Shown: piece after piece, positions 1-6,946 of the stretch
How positions within the stretch are numbered: position 1 is the first letter of the stretch
Layout: each line of letters opens with the position of its first letter
Assembly: GCA_021820165.1 (NCBI GenBank)
Contig: JAKADW010000016.1
Coordinates: 1-13,566, forward strand
Length of the DNA: 13,566 nt
Direction of reading: 5' to 3'
Origin: Bacillota bacterium
Lineage (GTDB): Bacteria > Bacillota_E > Sulfobacillia > Sulfobacillales > Sulfobacillaceae
Translations under genes and position numbers: made by a program
The notes under the pieces: model-generated
Database searches by the model: none
The model's input: the letters and a program-made list of their open reading frames with translations, nothing else
What the model was told of the DNA's origin: nothing

Positions 1-1
1 T

Positions 2-526
2 GACGCTAAAGGGGAGTCGGACCGTTTTTTTGTCAATGCGCAGGTGCCGACCACTTTCCTGCTGGCGACTTTCTACTGGGACAATATGATTCACTTTGGT
101 ATGGGACCGCAAAAAGGTGAGGATGGGAGCTATAGCCTGACGCTGCCGATGGGGGAGGAAAAACTCGCGGGAATCGCCGCCTCCGATATTGGTGAGGCTG
201 CCTATGCCATTTTCCAAAATCGCGAGCAATATCTCGGAAAATTTGTAGGGGTGGCGGGCGACCACCTGACGGGCGACGAGATGGCATCGGCTTTAAGCCG
301 AGCCTTGGACGTGCCCGTACGGTATCATGCCATTGACCCGGAGGACTATCGTGCCTTGGGATTTCCTGGTGCCGACGACTTGGGCAATATGTTCCAATAC
401 TATCGCGATTACGCCATGGTATTTTTAGCTTCCAGAGATTTGGCGGGATCACGAACGTTAAATCCGAACCTGAAAAACTTCGAGGCATGGCTTACCGAGA
501 ATAAAGACCGCATTCCCTTAGGCTAG
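2..526 (+). CDS. NmrA-like NAD(P)-binding protein, 3' part only
   Basis: This is the C-terminal part of a protein whose start lies before the window; the frame is already open at base 2 and stops with TAG at 524-526. The visible 174 residues resemble the C-terminal substrate half of the NmrA/HSCARG group of atypical short-chain dehydrogenases. Signs are a hydrophobic stretch with FYWDN, a segment on IAASDIGEAAYAIF (the usual conserved D-[IV]-G before a short helix), the phrase FVGVAGDHLTGDEMASAL, and an ending NFEAWLTENKDRIP that matches the family's typical last helix. Such proteins bind NAD(P)H and act as redox sensors or reductases; the substrate cannot be told. The NAD(P)-binding Rossmann motif would be upstream and is not visible. 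A GTG at 44 could serve as a start, but it would remove the whole Rossmann fold, so it is taken as internal. A strong terminator follows at once. Confidence 0.82.
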   Translation, partial: DAKGESDRFFVNAQVPTTFLLATFYWDNMIHFGMGPQKGEDGSYSLTLPMGEEKLAGIAASDIGEAAYAIFQNREQYLGKFVGVAGDHLTGDEMASALSRALDVPVRYHAIDPEDYRALGFPGADDLGNMFQYYRDYAMVFLASRDLAGSRTLNPNLKNFEAWLTENKDRIPLG

Positions 527-537
527 ACCTCGCACTG

Positions 538-569
538 GAGCCGTCCTTTTTGGGGGCGGCTCTCTTTTT
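538..569 (+). terminator. Intrinsic terminator after the NmrA-like gene
   Basis: Positions 538-546 (GAGCCGTCC) pair with 554-562 (GGGCGGCTC) as a 9-bp stem with one G-T pair and a 7-nt loop, followed by CTTTTT at 563-569. It begins 12 nt after the TAG stop, so it most likely ends the NmrA-like transcript. Confidence 0.85.
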
Positions 570-577
570 GTTAGAAT
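569..577 (+). promoter_or_regulatory. Extended -10 promoter for the MDR gene
   Basis: TGTTAGAAT is an extended -10 element (TGn plus TAGAAT at 572-577). No good -35 is visible, which is normal for extended -10 promoters. The start would be near 584, giving a leader of about 13 nt that just contains the Shine-Dalgarno GAGGTGG. It sits directly on the T-tract of the previous terminator, so the two genes are probably separate units. Confidence 0.5.
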
Positions 578-596
578 TTGGCTCGAGGTGGTCCAA

Positions 597-1541
597 ATGC
601 GTGCGTTGTTTGCGAAACAGCCTGGAGGGCCACTAGCCATCCGCGAGGTAGCCAAACCCGTACCCCAAAGTAACGACGTGGTGGTACGCATGGAAGCGGC
701 GGGAATCAATCCGAGTGATATCAATAACGTGGTGGATGGGAGGTTCCCTGAGACGACGTTTCCGTGTATCCCGGGCCGGGATTTTGCTGGAGTGGTCGTG
801 GAAGGCCCTCCCTCATGGAAAGGACAACCGGTGCTGGGTTCGGTTAGTTCCCTCGGATTCACGCGGCCGGGGACTCATGCGGAATACATATCCGTGCCGA
901 CGGATGCTTTGGTACGGCGTCCGGAATCCCTTCCTGTATCCCAAGCGGCGGCACTCGGCGTGCCCTTCACAACCGCTTGGATGGCTCTTCTGGTTCGTGC
1001 AGGGCTTCAACCAGGGGAGACGGCTTTGGTCACTGGGGGGCGTGGTGCCGTGGCCACTGCCGCTCTTCAAATAGGGCGTTGGGCCGGAGCCAAAATGATT
1101 GGGGTGAGCCACGGTCCGCCCGAGGCGGCGGATGGGGTGACCTGGGTTAAGCTTCAGCCTGGATGGGCGGACGAGGTTTTGGACGTCACCGAGGGTCGTG
1201 GCGTAGACCTGGTGTTCGACATGGTGGGAGGTGAAGGATTCCGGGAATGTCAAGAGGCGTTGGGCTATCGTGGCCGCATGGTGGTGATTGCCTCGCCAAG
1301 CCACCCGATCGTGAGCCTGCCGGTGGTCGATTTCTATCATCAAGAGCAGACGTTGATGGGGGTAGATAGTCTGAAGTTCACGATTGCCGAGATCCGCCGT
1401 CTATTGGAGCGGGTCGTTTCCGGGATTATTTCCGGACATCTTTCCGGCCTTTCAGTATCCCCGGCCCCTTTGACGAATGCGGTTGACGTGTACATGAACC
1501 TGAAGCACGGCACACATGGAAAATGGGTGCTCTTAAATTAA
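597..1541 (+). CDS. Zinc-independent MDR-family oxidoreductase (quinone oxidoreductase-like)
   Basis: A 314-residue medium-chain dehydrogenase/reductase, the usual length for NADPH:quinone oxidoreductase or enoyl-reductase members. The N-terminal GroES-like domain covers about residues 1-120, with the family phrases AAGINPSDIN and IPGRDFAGVVVEG. The Rossmann domain begins with ETALVTGGRGAVATAALQIG near 141-160, a variant of the usual GAxGGVG loop. The GHE zinc motif and structural cysteine cluster are absent, so it should be zinc-free. Such enzymes transfer hydride from NAD(P)H to quinones or conjugated carbonyls in the cytoplasm; the substrate is unknown. The start chosen is ATG 597, because GAGGTGG at 585-591 lies 5 nt upstream; the GTG at 588 lies inside that site. 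Its stop codon interlocks with that of the convergent redoxin gene. Confidence 0.85.
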   Translation: MRALFAKQPGGPLAIREVAKPVPQSNDVVVRMEAAGINPSDINNVVDGRFPETTFPCIPGRDFAGVVVEGPPSWKGQPVLGSVSSLGFTRPGTHAEYISVPTDALVRRPESLPVSQAAALGVPFTTAWMALLVRAGLQPGETALVTGGRGAVATAALQIGRWAGAKMIGVSHGPPEAADGVTWVKLQPGWADEVLDVTEGRGVDLVFDMVGGEGFRECQEALGYRGRMVVIASPSHPIVSLPVVDFYHQEQTLMGVDSLKFTIAEIRRLLERVVSGIISGHLSGLSVSPAPLTNAVDVYMNLKHGTHGKWVLLN

Positions 1542-1975
1542 TCTGGGAGTGCTGCTAGGGCTTGCCGGAAGTCTGGCAGATCCCGCATGGTTCGCCCGTG
1601 ATGCGTATAGACTTCGGTGCCCAAGGCATTCAATAGGATGAGCCCCGGCATTCGGCCAAGCTTCCACCAGGACGTCTCTTGGCCGAGACGATTTAATAAT
1701 GTTCCACGCGGATCGGGAATGGCCCAGAACGTGAATTGATGGGTCTCCCAGTACGACTGAATGCGTCCCGGCGGGTCTGGGGTAATCACCAGCACTGTCA
1801 CGCCTTGTTTCTGTATGCTGGGGAGTTGGTGATGGAGCTCCACGAGTTCCTTTTGGCAATAGGGTCAGGTGAGGCCTCTCAAAAGCACCAGCATAAGCGG
1901 AAGTTTGTGCCCTAAGAGCTCGCGAGAAACGGGGTCTCCTTTGAGGTCGAGGGCAGCGAATTCAGGAAGGTCCAT
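1538..1975 (-). CDS. Putative selenoprotein: thioredoxin-fold/peroxiredoxin-like protein with UxxC motif
   Basis: Read on the minus strand from ATG 1975-1973, with AGGAGG at 1990-1985 upstream, this frame runs 145 residues to TAA (1540-1538) with one interruption: TGA at 1867-1865, codon 37. The region reads LLRGLT-(TGA)-PYCQKELVELH, where AhpC/TSA- and Prx-like2-type proteins have RGxxCPYC. So TGA replaces the first cysteine of the CxxC, giving U37-P-Y-C40. The rest of the fold is intact: the strand VTVLVITPD at 59-67, then GRMPGLILLNALG at 107-119 with the cis-proline (P110) typical of thioredoxin folds. A hairpin fitting the bacterial SECIS pattern follows the TGA. If translated, it would be a selenium-dependent thiol oxidoreductase or peroxidase. 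Translation could only restart at GTG 1843, losing the active site. The alternatives are a point-mutated pseudogene or a base-calling error (TGC/TGT to TGA). Automated annotation would probably truncate or miss it. Confidence 0.75.
1834..1850 (-). promoter_or_regulatory. Candidate bacterial SECIS hairpin
   Basis: On the minus strand GGAACTCGTGGAGCTCC folds as a 7-bp stem (GGAACTC with GAGCTCC, one A-C mismatch) closed by the loop GTG. It begins 15 nt after the in-frame TGA, and the first loop G lies 22 nt after it. Known bacterial SECIS elements have a short stem, a small apical loop with G in the first two positions, and that G roughly 16-37 nt after the UGA; all three hold here. The sequence is also coding (ELVEL), so the match could be partly chance. 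Confidence 0.55.
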
Positions 1976-2083
1976 CAATCATGTCCTCCTCAAATATTTT
2001 TTCTGACGGCCAGCATTTTTTCGTGTAAAGTCTAAAGATTATCATTAAATGACGGGTGCCATGGGAATGGAAGGCGAATTAAT

Positions 2084-3403
2084 TTGCGTGTCTTTATGAA
2101 ATATCCGGGCTTTCGCTGGCTTTGGTCGGGTCAACTCCTATCCCAATTGGGTAACGCGGTTTTCTACATTCTAGGCCTTTGGGAGATTCAGTTGAAGTCC
2201 CCATTTTTACTATCGGTGGCTGGGATGGCAGTGACGGTTCCCGCCATGTTAGGGCTTTTCGGTGGGGTTTTGGTGGACCGACTGGATGCCCGTCGAGTGA
2301 TGCTGATAACCGATCTCTTCCGAGGGACGGCGGTGTTGTTGGGACTGTTTGCGCTGGCTATTCCCCACGCCTTGGTCTGGGTGGTGATTGGGCTATTAGC
2401 AATTAATTCGCTCGGCATGGCCTTTTTTGGACCGGCTGAAAGCGTTATGGTTCCCCATATGGTGTTGGAGCACGATCTGACCGAGGCCAATGGATTCTAC
2501 TCACTGACCAGTCAGTTATCCGCGGCGGTCGGTTCGGCTTTGGGCGGCGCGGCTGTGGCGGCGATTGGGGTATCCTTGGTGTTTGGCTTGGACATGGCCT
2601 CGTTCTGGATTTCCGCTCTCGCGATTTGGCTTATGATGCGGACCGTGACTCGTCCCGGGCGTCCGGCAGCTGATCGGGATCCAACCGTCCGGCCGGCGGG
2701 CTTTCTGACCAGCTTTGCCGAAGGACTGCGCGCCTTTCGATCGATTCGGGTGTTAAGTCGTCTGCTCCCGTTAATTGTGCTCATGAACTTTGCCTTTATG
2801 GCGGCCTTTGTCATGTTGCCAGCCTGGGTCCGCCTTCATCTTCACGGGACGGCCGTCTGGTATGGCATTATCGATGCATCGTGGGCGTTAGGTGTTGTGC
2901 TGGGAAGCGTGTTGAGCGGTCAATTTAGCCGTATGCCACTGAAAACTGCACTGCTCATCACGTTCTTAGTGGAGAGCGTCCTTTTCGTCGGGTTCGGGTT
3001 GTCGCCCTGGGTGACGGTGTCGGCCGCCATTCTGCTGGTAGCCGGTGTCGCCAACGGCATCGGAAATGCGTTAAGTTTTACCTGGATGCAGCGCCTCATT
3101 CCCGGCTCCATGAGAGGGCGCGTGTTCGGGCTGATTATGACGGTATTTTCTCTAGCCAATCCGTTCGGGTCATTGGCCGCAGGCCTCTTATGGCATGTGC
3201 TGCCGGGGATTTGGGCTTGGGCTTTGTCTTCTCTAGCGGGGTTATTATTTTGCATCGGTTTATGGCGCATGCCGGGAACCTTGGAAGAGGCCGTAACCAT
3301 CGAGGGGGCTTTCGAATTGGGTCAGAAAATTGCGCAGGCGTTCGAATCTTCTCATATGATGCCGAAACATCTTTGTAAAAATTGCCTGGTAGCCTTTATG
3401 TAG
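2084..3403 (+). CDS. MFS transporter, MFS_3/DHA3-type exporter
   Basis: A 439-residue, very hydrophobic protein with about 12 membrane segments. It opens with YPGFRWLWSGQLLSQLGNAVF, characteristic of the MFS_3/DHA3 group (macrolide-efflux and enterobactin-exporter relatives). Between TM2 and TM3 is GGVLVDRLDARRVMLITD, the family's motif A loop, and the C-terminal half has a matching MRGRVFGL segment. It probably exports a small molecule by proton antiport; the substrate is unknown. The chosen start is TTG 2084, about 9 nt after GGAAGG at 2069-2074; the alternative ATG at 2096 would drop four residues and lies about 21 nt from that site. The last 40 residues after TM12 form a hydrophilic tail with an odd HLCKNCL cysteine pair. 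The divergent redoxin gene starts about 110 nt away, so the 1976-2083 spacer must hold promoters for both. Confidence 0.85.
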   Translation: MRVFMKYPGFRWLWSGQLLSQLGNAVFYILGLWEIQLKSPFLLSVAGMAVTVPAMLGLFGGVLVDRLDARRVMLITDLFRGTAVLLGLFALAIPHALVWVVIGLLAINSLGMAFFGPAESVMVPHMVLEHDLTEANGFYSLTSQLSAAVGSALGGAAVAAIGVSLVFGLDMASFWISALAIWLMMRTVTRPGRPAADRDPTVRPAGFLTSFAEGLRAFRSIRVLSRLLPLIVLMNFAFMAAFVMLPAWVRLHLHGTAVWYGIIDASWALGVVLGSVLSGQFSRMPLKTALLITFLVESVLFVGFGLSPWVTVSAAILLVAGVANGIGNALSFTWMQRLIPGSMRGRVFGLIMTVFSLANPFGSLAAGLLWHVLPGIWAWALSSLAGLLFCIGLWRMPGTLEEAVTIEGAFELGQKIAQAFESSHMMPKHLCKNCLVAFM

Positions 3404-3424
3404 AGGATGAGGAGGTGGCCCGCA

Positions 3425-3592
3425 ATGAATGACAGGGAAACGGCACAAGCGACACGGACGTTGGCCAAAGTGATTATGGTCCAACAAATTCTCGGCGAGT
3501 CGGCGACTTTGGACCAAATCTTTCACGTCATAAGGCGGGAAGGGTCGGCTATGGGTGCTGAGTTCAGCCGCCAACATCCCCAGGCAGGCTAG
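3425..3592 (+). CDS. Small unknown protein, 55 residues
   Basis: This short frame begins 22 nt after the MFS stop and has an excellent Shine-Dalgarno, AGGAGGTGG at 3410-3418, 6 nt before ATG 3425. The in-frame ATG at 3407 overlaps that site and is unlikely. The product has no membrane segment, no cysteine and no signal peptide. The sequence from about residue 5 to 40 (TAQATRTLAKVIMVQQILGE, then LDQIFHVIRREG) looks amphipathic and helical, which would suit a small helical bundle. I do not recognise a family. Its position suggests co-transcription with the upstream transporter. Confidence 0.6.
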   Translation: MNDRETAQATRTLAKVIMVQQILGESATLDQIFHVIRREGSAMGAEFSRQHPQAG

Positions 3593-3617
3593 TGGGGGAC
3601 TAACCTGAGCCGGTTGA

Positions 3618-3626
3618 TGGTACAAT
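3618..3626 (+). promoter_or_regulatory. Extended -10 promoter abutting the second MFS gene
   Basis: TGGTACAAT is a TGn-TANNAT extended -10, with TACAAT at 3621-3626. Exactly 6 nt separate it from the ATG at 3633, so transcription should begin at or within a base or two of the start codon, giving a leaderless or nearly leaderless mRNA. No convincing -35 or well-spaced Shine-Dalgarno is present. Confidence 0.5.
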
Positions 3627-3632
3627 GAGGAC

Positions 3633-4874
3633 ATGTTTTCCTCGGGGGCTCATCTAAAGCCGGTGACACGGCTCTTTCTCATTCAAACCGGTTGGACGCT
3701 AGCCATGTTTCTAGCGTCCAACTTCGTGGGGGCCTGGTTCTGGGACATTGGTACCGGGCTTCGGTCGATTCTTCTCTTTTACGCACTCATCTTTGTGATG
3801 ATGGTGACGAGCTTTGGGCTCGCTTCGAGGATTCGGGGACGGATTTCGAGTCCGCTTTTGATGACGCTGGGCATTATTTTGAACGCGCTCTACCTGGCCC
3901 TTTTATTAATTCTTAAGACCAAGACCCGCGAGTATTTTATCCCACTGGCACTTCTCGATGGCCTTTCATCCAGCTTCTATTGGCTCAGTCTGTTTGTCTT
4001 GGCGTCATCATGGGTGGAGTCGGGCCAAGCTTCCTGGTACAACAGCTGGACCGGGACCATTGAAGCGGTGTTGGGCTTGCTGGCTCCGGTCATGAGTGGT
4101 TGGGTGATTCGAGTCCTGCCGGGATTGGCTGGATATCGCACGGTCTTTTTTATTGCTTTTGTGAGTCTTTTGGCTTGTGCTTGGCTCATTTTGACAGCTC
4201 ACCATCGCTTGCCTAAGTCCCAACCGGAAGAGTGGGACGCCCCTTCTTCGACCCCTGTGGAGATTCCGGGATGGCGACGGCTTAGCTGGAGCTTTTGGGC
4301 GCTGGGGATGCGCGACGGCGTATACTTTTTCGTGCCAAGCCTGCTGTTATTTATTGTGACCGACAATACCGTCTTGTTGGGGACATTTGCGGCCATGCAG
4401 GCAGCCATTGAGGGAGGGCTCTTTTGGGCATTGACCCGCTGGTCGGGCGCGTTGGCTGAAGAAAAAGGGCTGTTTGCGGCGATGCTGGTCTCGTTGACGG
4501 CCCTCGGGCTTCTAGTTCTCCCGTTAACCGCCGTGGTGCTCTTCCTCTTGGGGGCGGCGATTGCCATCTCCTATCCATCGTTTAAGGTTCGTCTGGAATC
4601 GGCGGCCCTCACGGCGATTACCCAGGTGAGTCGAGACGACCAAGACCGGGTTCGATTGACGGGTCTTAAGGAAGTCTGGATTAATGGGGGCCGACTGATG
4701 AGTCTTCTCATTGTGCTCGGAATCGTCACCTTGATTGGTCGCCCAGACCTACGAGTGTTTCGGTGGATTCTTAGCCTCTGGTCGTTTGTGGCAGTGGTCT
4801 TGTTTTTCACCGCCCGGCGTCTGCCCAGGGCCCAAGCGCTAAAAAACTCGTCGGATAGCGCGCCCCAAAGCTGA
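3633..4874 (+). CDS. MFS transporter of unassigned subfamily
   Basis: A 413-residue integral membrane protein with about 12 hydrophobic segments in two halves. They are split by a hydrophilic loop near residues 188-212 (AHHRLPKSQPEEWDAPSS). The second half begins with SFWALGMRDGVYFFVPSLLLFIV, a pattern seen in MFS proteins annotated as YqgE/YxiO-like. The classic motif A is degenerate (SRIRGRISSPLLM), so a substrate cannot be assigned. ATG 3633 is preceded only by GAGG at 3627-3630, too close to work as a normal Shine-Dalgarno, while a -10 box sits 6 nt upstream, pointing to leaderless translation. A third MFS gene follows 12 nt after the stop in the same direction. Confidence 0.8.
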   Translation: MFSSGAHLKPVTRLFLIQTGWTLAMFLASNFVGAWFWDIGTGLRSILLFYALIFVMMVTSFGLASRIRGRISSPLLMTLGIILNALYLALLLILKTKTREYFIPLALLDGLSSSFYWLSLFVLASSWVESGQASWYNSWTGTIEAVLGLLAPVMSGWVIRVLPGLAGYRTVFFIAFVSLLACAWLILTAHHRLPKSQPEEWDAPSSTPVEIPGWRRLSWSFWALGMRDGVYFFVPSLLLFIVTDNTVLLGTFAAMQAAIEGGLFWALTRWSGALAEEKGLFAAMLVSLTALGLLVLPLTAVVLFLLGAAIAISYPSFKVRLESAALTAITQVSRDDQDRVRLTGLKEVWINGGRLMSLLIVLGIVTLIGRPDLRVFRWILSLWSFVAVVLFFTARRLPRAQALKNSSDSAPQS

Positions 4875-4880
4875 TATCAT
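4872..4880 (+). promoter_or_regulatory. Extended -10 promoter abutting the third MFS gene
   Basis: TGATATCAT (4872-4880) is an extended -10 with TATCAT at 4875-4880. It overlaps the TGA stop (4872-4874) of the preceding gene and lies exactly 6 nt before ATG 4887, the same geometry as the promoter-like element before 3633. There is no good -35, and only AGG at 4884-4886 just before the ATG. Confidence 0.45.
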
Positions 4881-4886
4881 CATAGG

Positions 4887-6086
4887 ATGCGTGCACTCTC
4901 CAATGCTCAGATTTTTCTCGTCAGCGAATTCCCCTGGTCGGTCACCATGGCTTGGATGGGGTCATATCTCACCCTGTTTCTTGTCGACGAACACTTAAGT
5001 CCCCATCAAGTGGGATTGGCGTTGGGGTTGGGCGCTTTCGTGCAGGTCATCGGCCTGGGTTTCTCAGGGATGCTGGCGCGCCGTCTGGGGCGAAAGGGAA
5101 GCATCATGAGCGGGGACTTTCTTGGCTGGGTGGTTGTGCTGGGCCTATGGACGCTCTCCCGGAATCCTTGGTGGTTATTCTTAGGCGTGGTAATTAATCA
5201 AGCCATGGGGATGGTGGGGCCAGCCTGGAATAGCCTCTTTAGCGCGGGAGAGGACCCGGTAAAGCTACCCCGCTATTTCTTTTTGCTGCAGATGGCTACC
5301 GTGTTGGGGGGCCTGGTGTTGCCCCTGATGGAAGGATGGATTTCAAAACGGGGTGTGGTTTTCACGGGCCATCACCTGCTTTGGATTTTGTGGCCGGCAG
5401 TATTGATGGCGTGGTTGACGCGGCTTGTCTTCTTGAGGGAGCCGAAAGGCGCCAGCCAATCCACCTCGCCGATTGGGTTTCGGGCCATCGCCGCGCACTT
5501 GCGTCAAGGAATCGCTGGAACTGGGGCGGTACTAGCAGGACTCCGCATTCTCATCCAAGTGCCACTGGTCTTGTTCGCGAACTTAGCCCCCTTGGCTTTG
5601 GTGTCGTCCGCAGGGACCGACTTGCCGCCTAGCCGCTTAGCCTGGCTTCCGTTGGCGGCAGTAGTATCGGCTCTGGTCCTCTTGATGGTGCAAGCCAAGA
5701 CAGATAGCCGACACAGCCGCATGTTAATGGGACTGGCGGTGCTCTGGTTGGGACTCGGGTTTCTTCTACTAGTTCTGACCGGCCCCGGTCACTTCTGGCG
5801 GGTCATGGTCGCCTGGGCCCTCATTGTTGCGGGGCAGAGTCAGTTTTGGACGAGTCATACCAGTTATTGGATGTCCTGGCTTCCCGACTCGGTGCGGGTC
5901 GACGTGCAAGGGTGGATTGGGGTGGTCACGGCGGGGCTGGTGGCTATTTTGTCACCGATGTTGGCTCCAGTGTTCGCCCATGCCCCTCGGTTGCTCTTTT
6001 CTGGTGGGGTGATTCTGATTGTCATCGCCCTCGCCCTCTGGACTCTCCTACCGAGACAGCTGGCATTTTCATCAGCGAACGAATGA
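4887..6086 (+). CDS. MFS transporter, third in tandem
   Basis: A 399-residue membrane protein with about 12 hydrophobic segments. A clear MFS motif-A-like loop lies between TM2 and TM3 (GMLARRLGRKGSIMSGD, about residues 66-82), with a long central loop around residues 183-208 (REPKGASQSTSPIG). It differs clearly from its two MFS neighbours, so the group does not look like a recent tandem duplication. The substrate is unknown. ATG 4887 is the first start after the previous gene's stop (4874), and it has almost no Shine-Dalgarno. The last residues, LLPRQLAFSSANE, form a short cytoplasmic tail. Confidence 0.8.
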   Translation: MRALSNAQIFLVSEFPWSVTMAWMGSYLTLFLVDEHLSPHQVGLALGLGAFVQVIGLGFSGMLARRLGRKGSIMSGDFLGWVVVLGLWTLSRNPWWLFLGVVINQAMGMVGPAWNSLFSAGEDPVKLPRYFFLLQMATVLGGLVLPLMEGWISKRGVVFTGHHLLWILWPAVLMAWLTRLVFLREPKGASQSTSPIGFRAIAAHLRQGIAGTGAVLAGLRILIQVPLVLFANLAPLALVSSAGTDLPPSRLAWLPLAAVVSALVLLMVQAKTDSRHSRMLMGLAVLWLGLGFLLLVLTGPGHFWRVMVAWALIVAGQSQFWTSHTSYWMSWLPDSVRVDVQGWIGVVTAGLVAILSPMLAPVFAHAPRLLFSGGVILIVIALALWTLLPRQLAFSSANE

Positions 6087-6142
6087 ACCACTCCTGGCAT
6101 AAGTTTGACGTCTGGGCGCATGCTATTTGCGGGAGGTGACCT

Positions 6143-6850
6143 ATGCGTCGGGCATATTGGGCCCTGGGCTTGGGAATCCTTGCCCTCGGACTCGCGCTGG
6201 GGGCGGGCACCGGATTACCTGCCGGGCATGCAGCCGGCTTTACATCGACCACCCAACTGGCGGCGGTGGGCGGAATTCCCGCCTGGCCCTGGTTGCCCGG
6301 TGGGGTCACGTGGAACCATGGGCAATTTCAGGCCGTGCCCTATGCGGTGAAAACCATCAAGGACGGGTCCATGCCCAAGGGACAACGGGCCGTTCTCCAT
6401 CCGGGAACGGAAGGGACGGTGATGGCCGTAGGGAGCGCCCGGGTGAAAATATCGCCGCCGGTTGACGCCACGGTGGCGCTCGGAACGGCTCCGGTACATA
6501 AATTGGTGGTGCATGGTGTGACGTACCATTATGATCGCGTGATAACGATGATGACCACGGCCTATAACGGGTCCTTCGCGATGAATGGGCCATCGGGCGC
6601 GGTTGCCGCCTGGAATGGCCAACCCCTAAAGCCGGGGGACGTGGCTGTCGACCCCCGTGTCATCCCGCTCGGTACCTACCTCTATATCGATGGATATGGA
6701 CCTGCCCGAGCGGTCGACACCGGTTCGGCGATATGGGGCGACCATGTCGACCTCTTTTTCAAAGAATCGGCCATGAAAATTTCCCTGTATGGCATCCAGT
6801 TTCATAAAGTTTACGTGCTCACCACCCCTCCGGCACACTTCCACGGCTAA
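6143..6850 (+). CDS. Secreted G5-3D domain protein, probable peptidoglycan lytic enzyme (YabE/Rpf-like)
   Basis: A 235-residue exported protein. Residues 1-31 are a signal peptide (two arginines, a long Leu/Gly/Ala core, then AGHAAG). Residues about 66-100 resemble a G5 domain (VKTIKDGSMPKGQRAVLHPG, then EGTV). Residues about 137-228 are a 3D domain: TTAYNGS, LKPGDVAVDPRVIPLGTYLYI, RAVDTGSAIWGDHVDLFF. The three aspartates expected for catalysis are D170, D192 and D203. In Bacillus the 3D domain (YuiC, YabE, YocH) cleaves peptidoglycan glycan strands as a lytic transglycosylase or muramidase and serves in spore resuscitation and wall turnover; here the function is inferred from the domain. ATG 6143 follows GGGAGGTGA at 6131-6139. 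No terminator is obvious before fabI. Confidence 0.9.
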   Translation: MRRAYWALGLGILALGLALGAGTGLPAGHAAGFTSTTQLAAVGGIPAWPWLPGGVTWNHGQFQAVPYAVKTIKDGSMPKGQRAVLHPGTEGTVMAVGSARVKISPPVDATVALGTAPVHKLVVHGVTYHYDRVITMMTTAYNGSFAMNGPSGAVAAWNGQPLKPGDVAVDPRVIPLGTYLYIDGYGPARAVDTGSAIWGDHVDLFFKESAMKISLYGIQFHKVYVLTTPPAHFHG

Positions 6851-6946
6851 ATCAGCCATAAGCCCGTTTGCATTGAAACAGGATTTCCTCCAAGATATCG
6901 CGAAGGAGATATGAGGCAGCGACATATCGAGGGGGAGAGATCACAG

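Noticed and set aside
588..596. GTG 588 as start of the MDR gene
   Set aside because: It lies within the Shine-Dalgarno that serves ATG 597, and MRALF is the normal family start.
813..1343. Long minus-strand frame opposite the MDR gene, and similar antisense frames at 33-488, 2920-3300 and 6215-6622
   Set aside because: They mirror clearly coding GC-rich genes on the other strand, lack ribosome sites and have His/Arg/Pro-rich compositions typical of shadow frames.
2036..2055. TGATAAT-like half site (minus strand) between the redoxin and first MFS genes, resembling half a Fur/PerR box
   Set aside because: Only one 7-base half matches; the second half matches in about 3 of 7 positions, so chance is a sufficient explanation.
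6911..6946. Upstream ATG for fabI adding 12 residues, with AAGGAG at 6903-6908
   Set aside because: The spacing to the ATG is only 2 nt, and the added residues do not fit the FabI N-terminus; ATG 6947 has a well-placed ribosome site.
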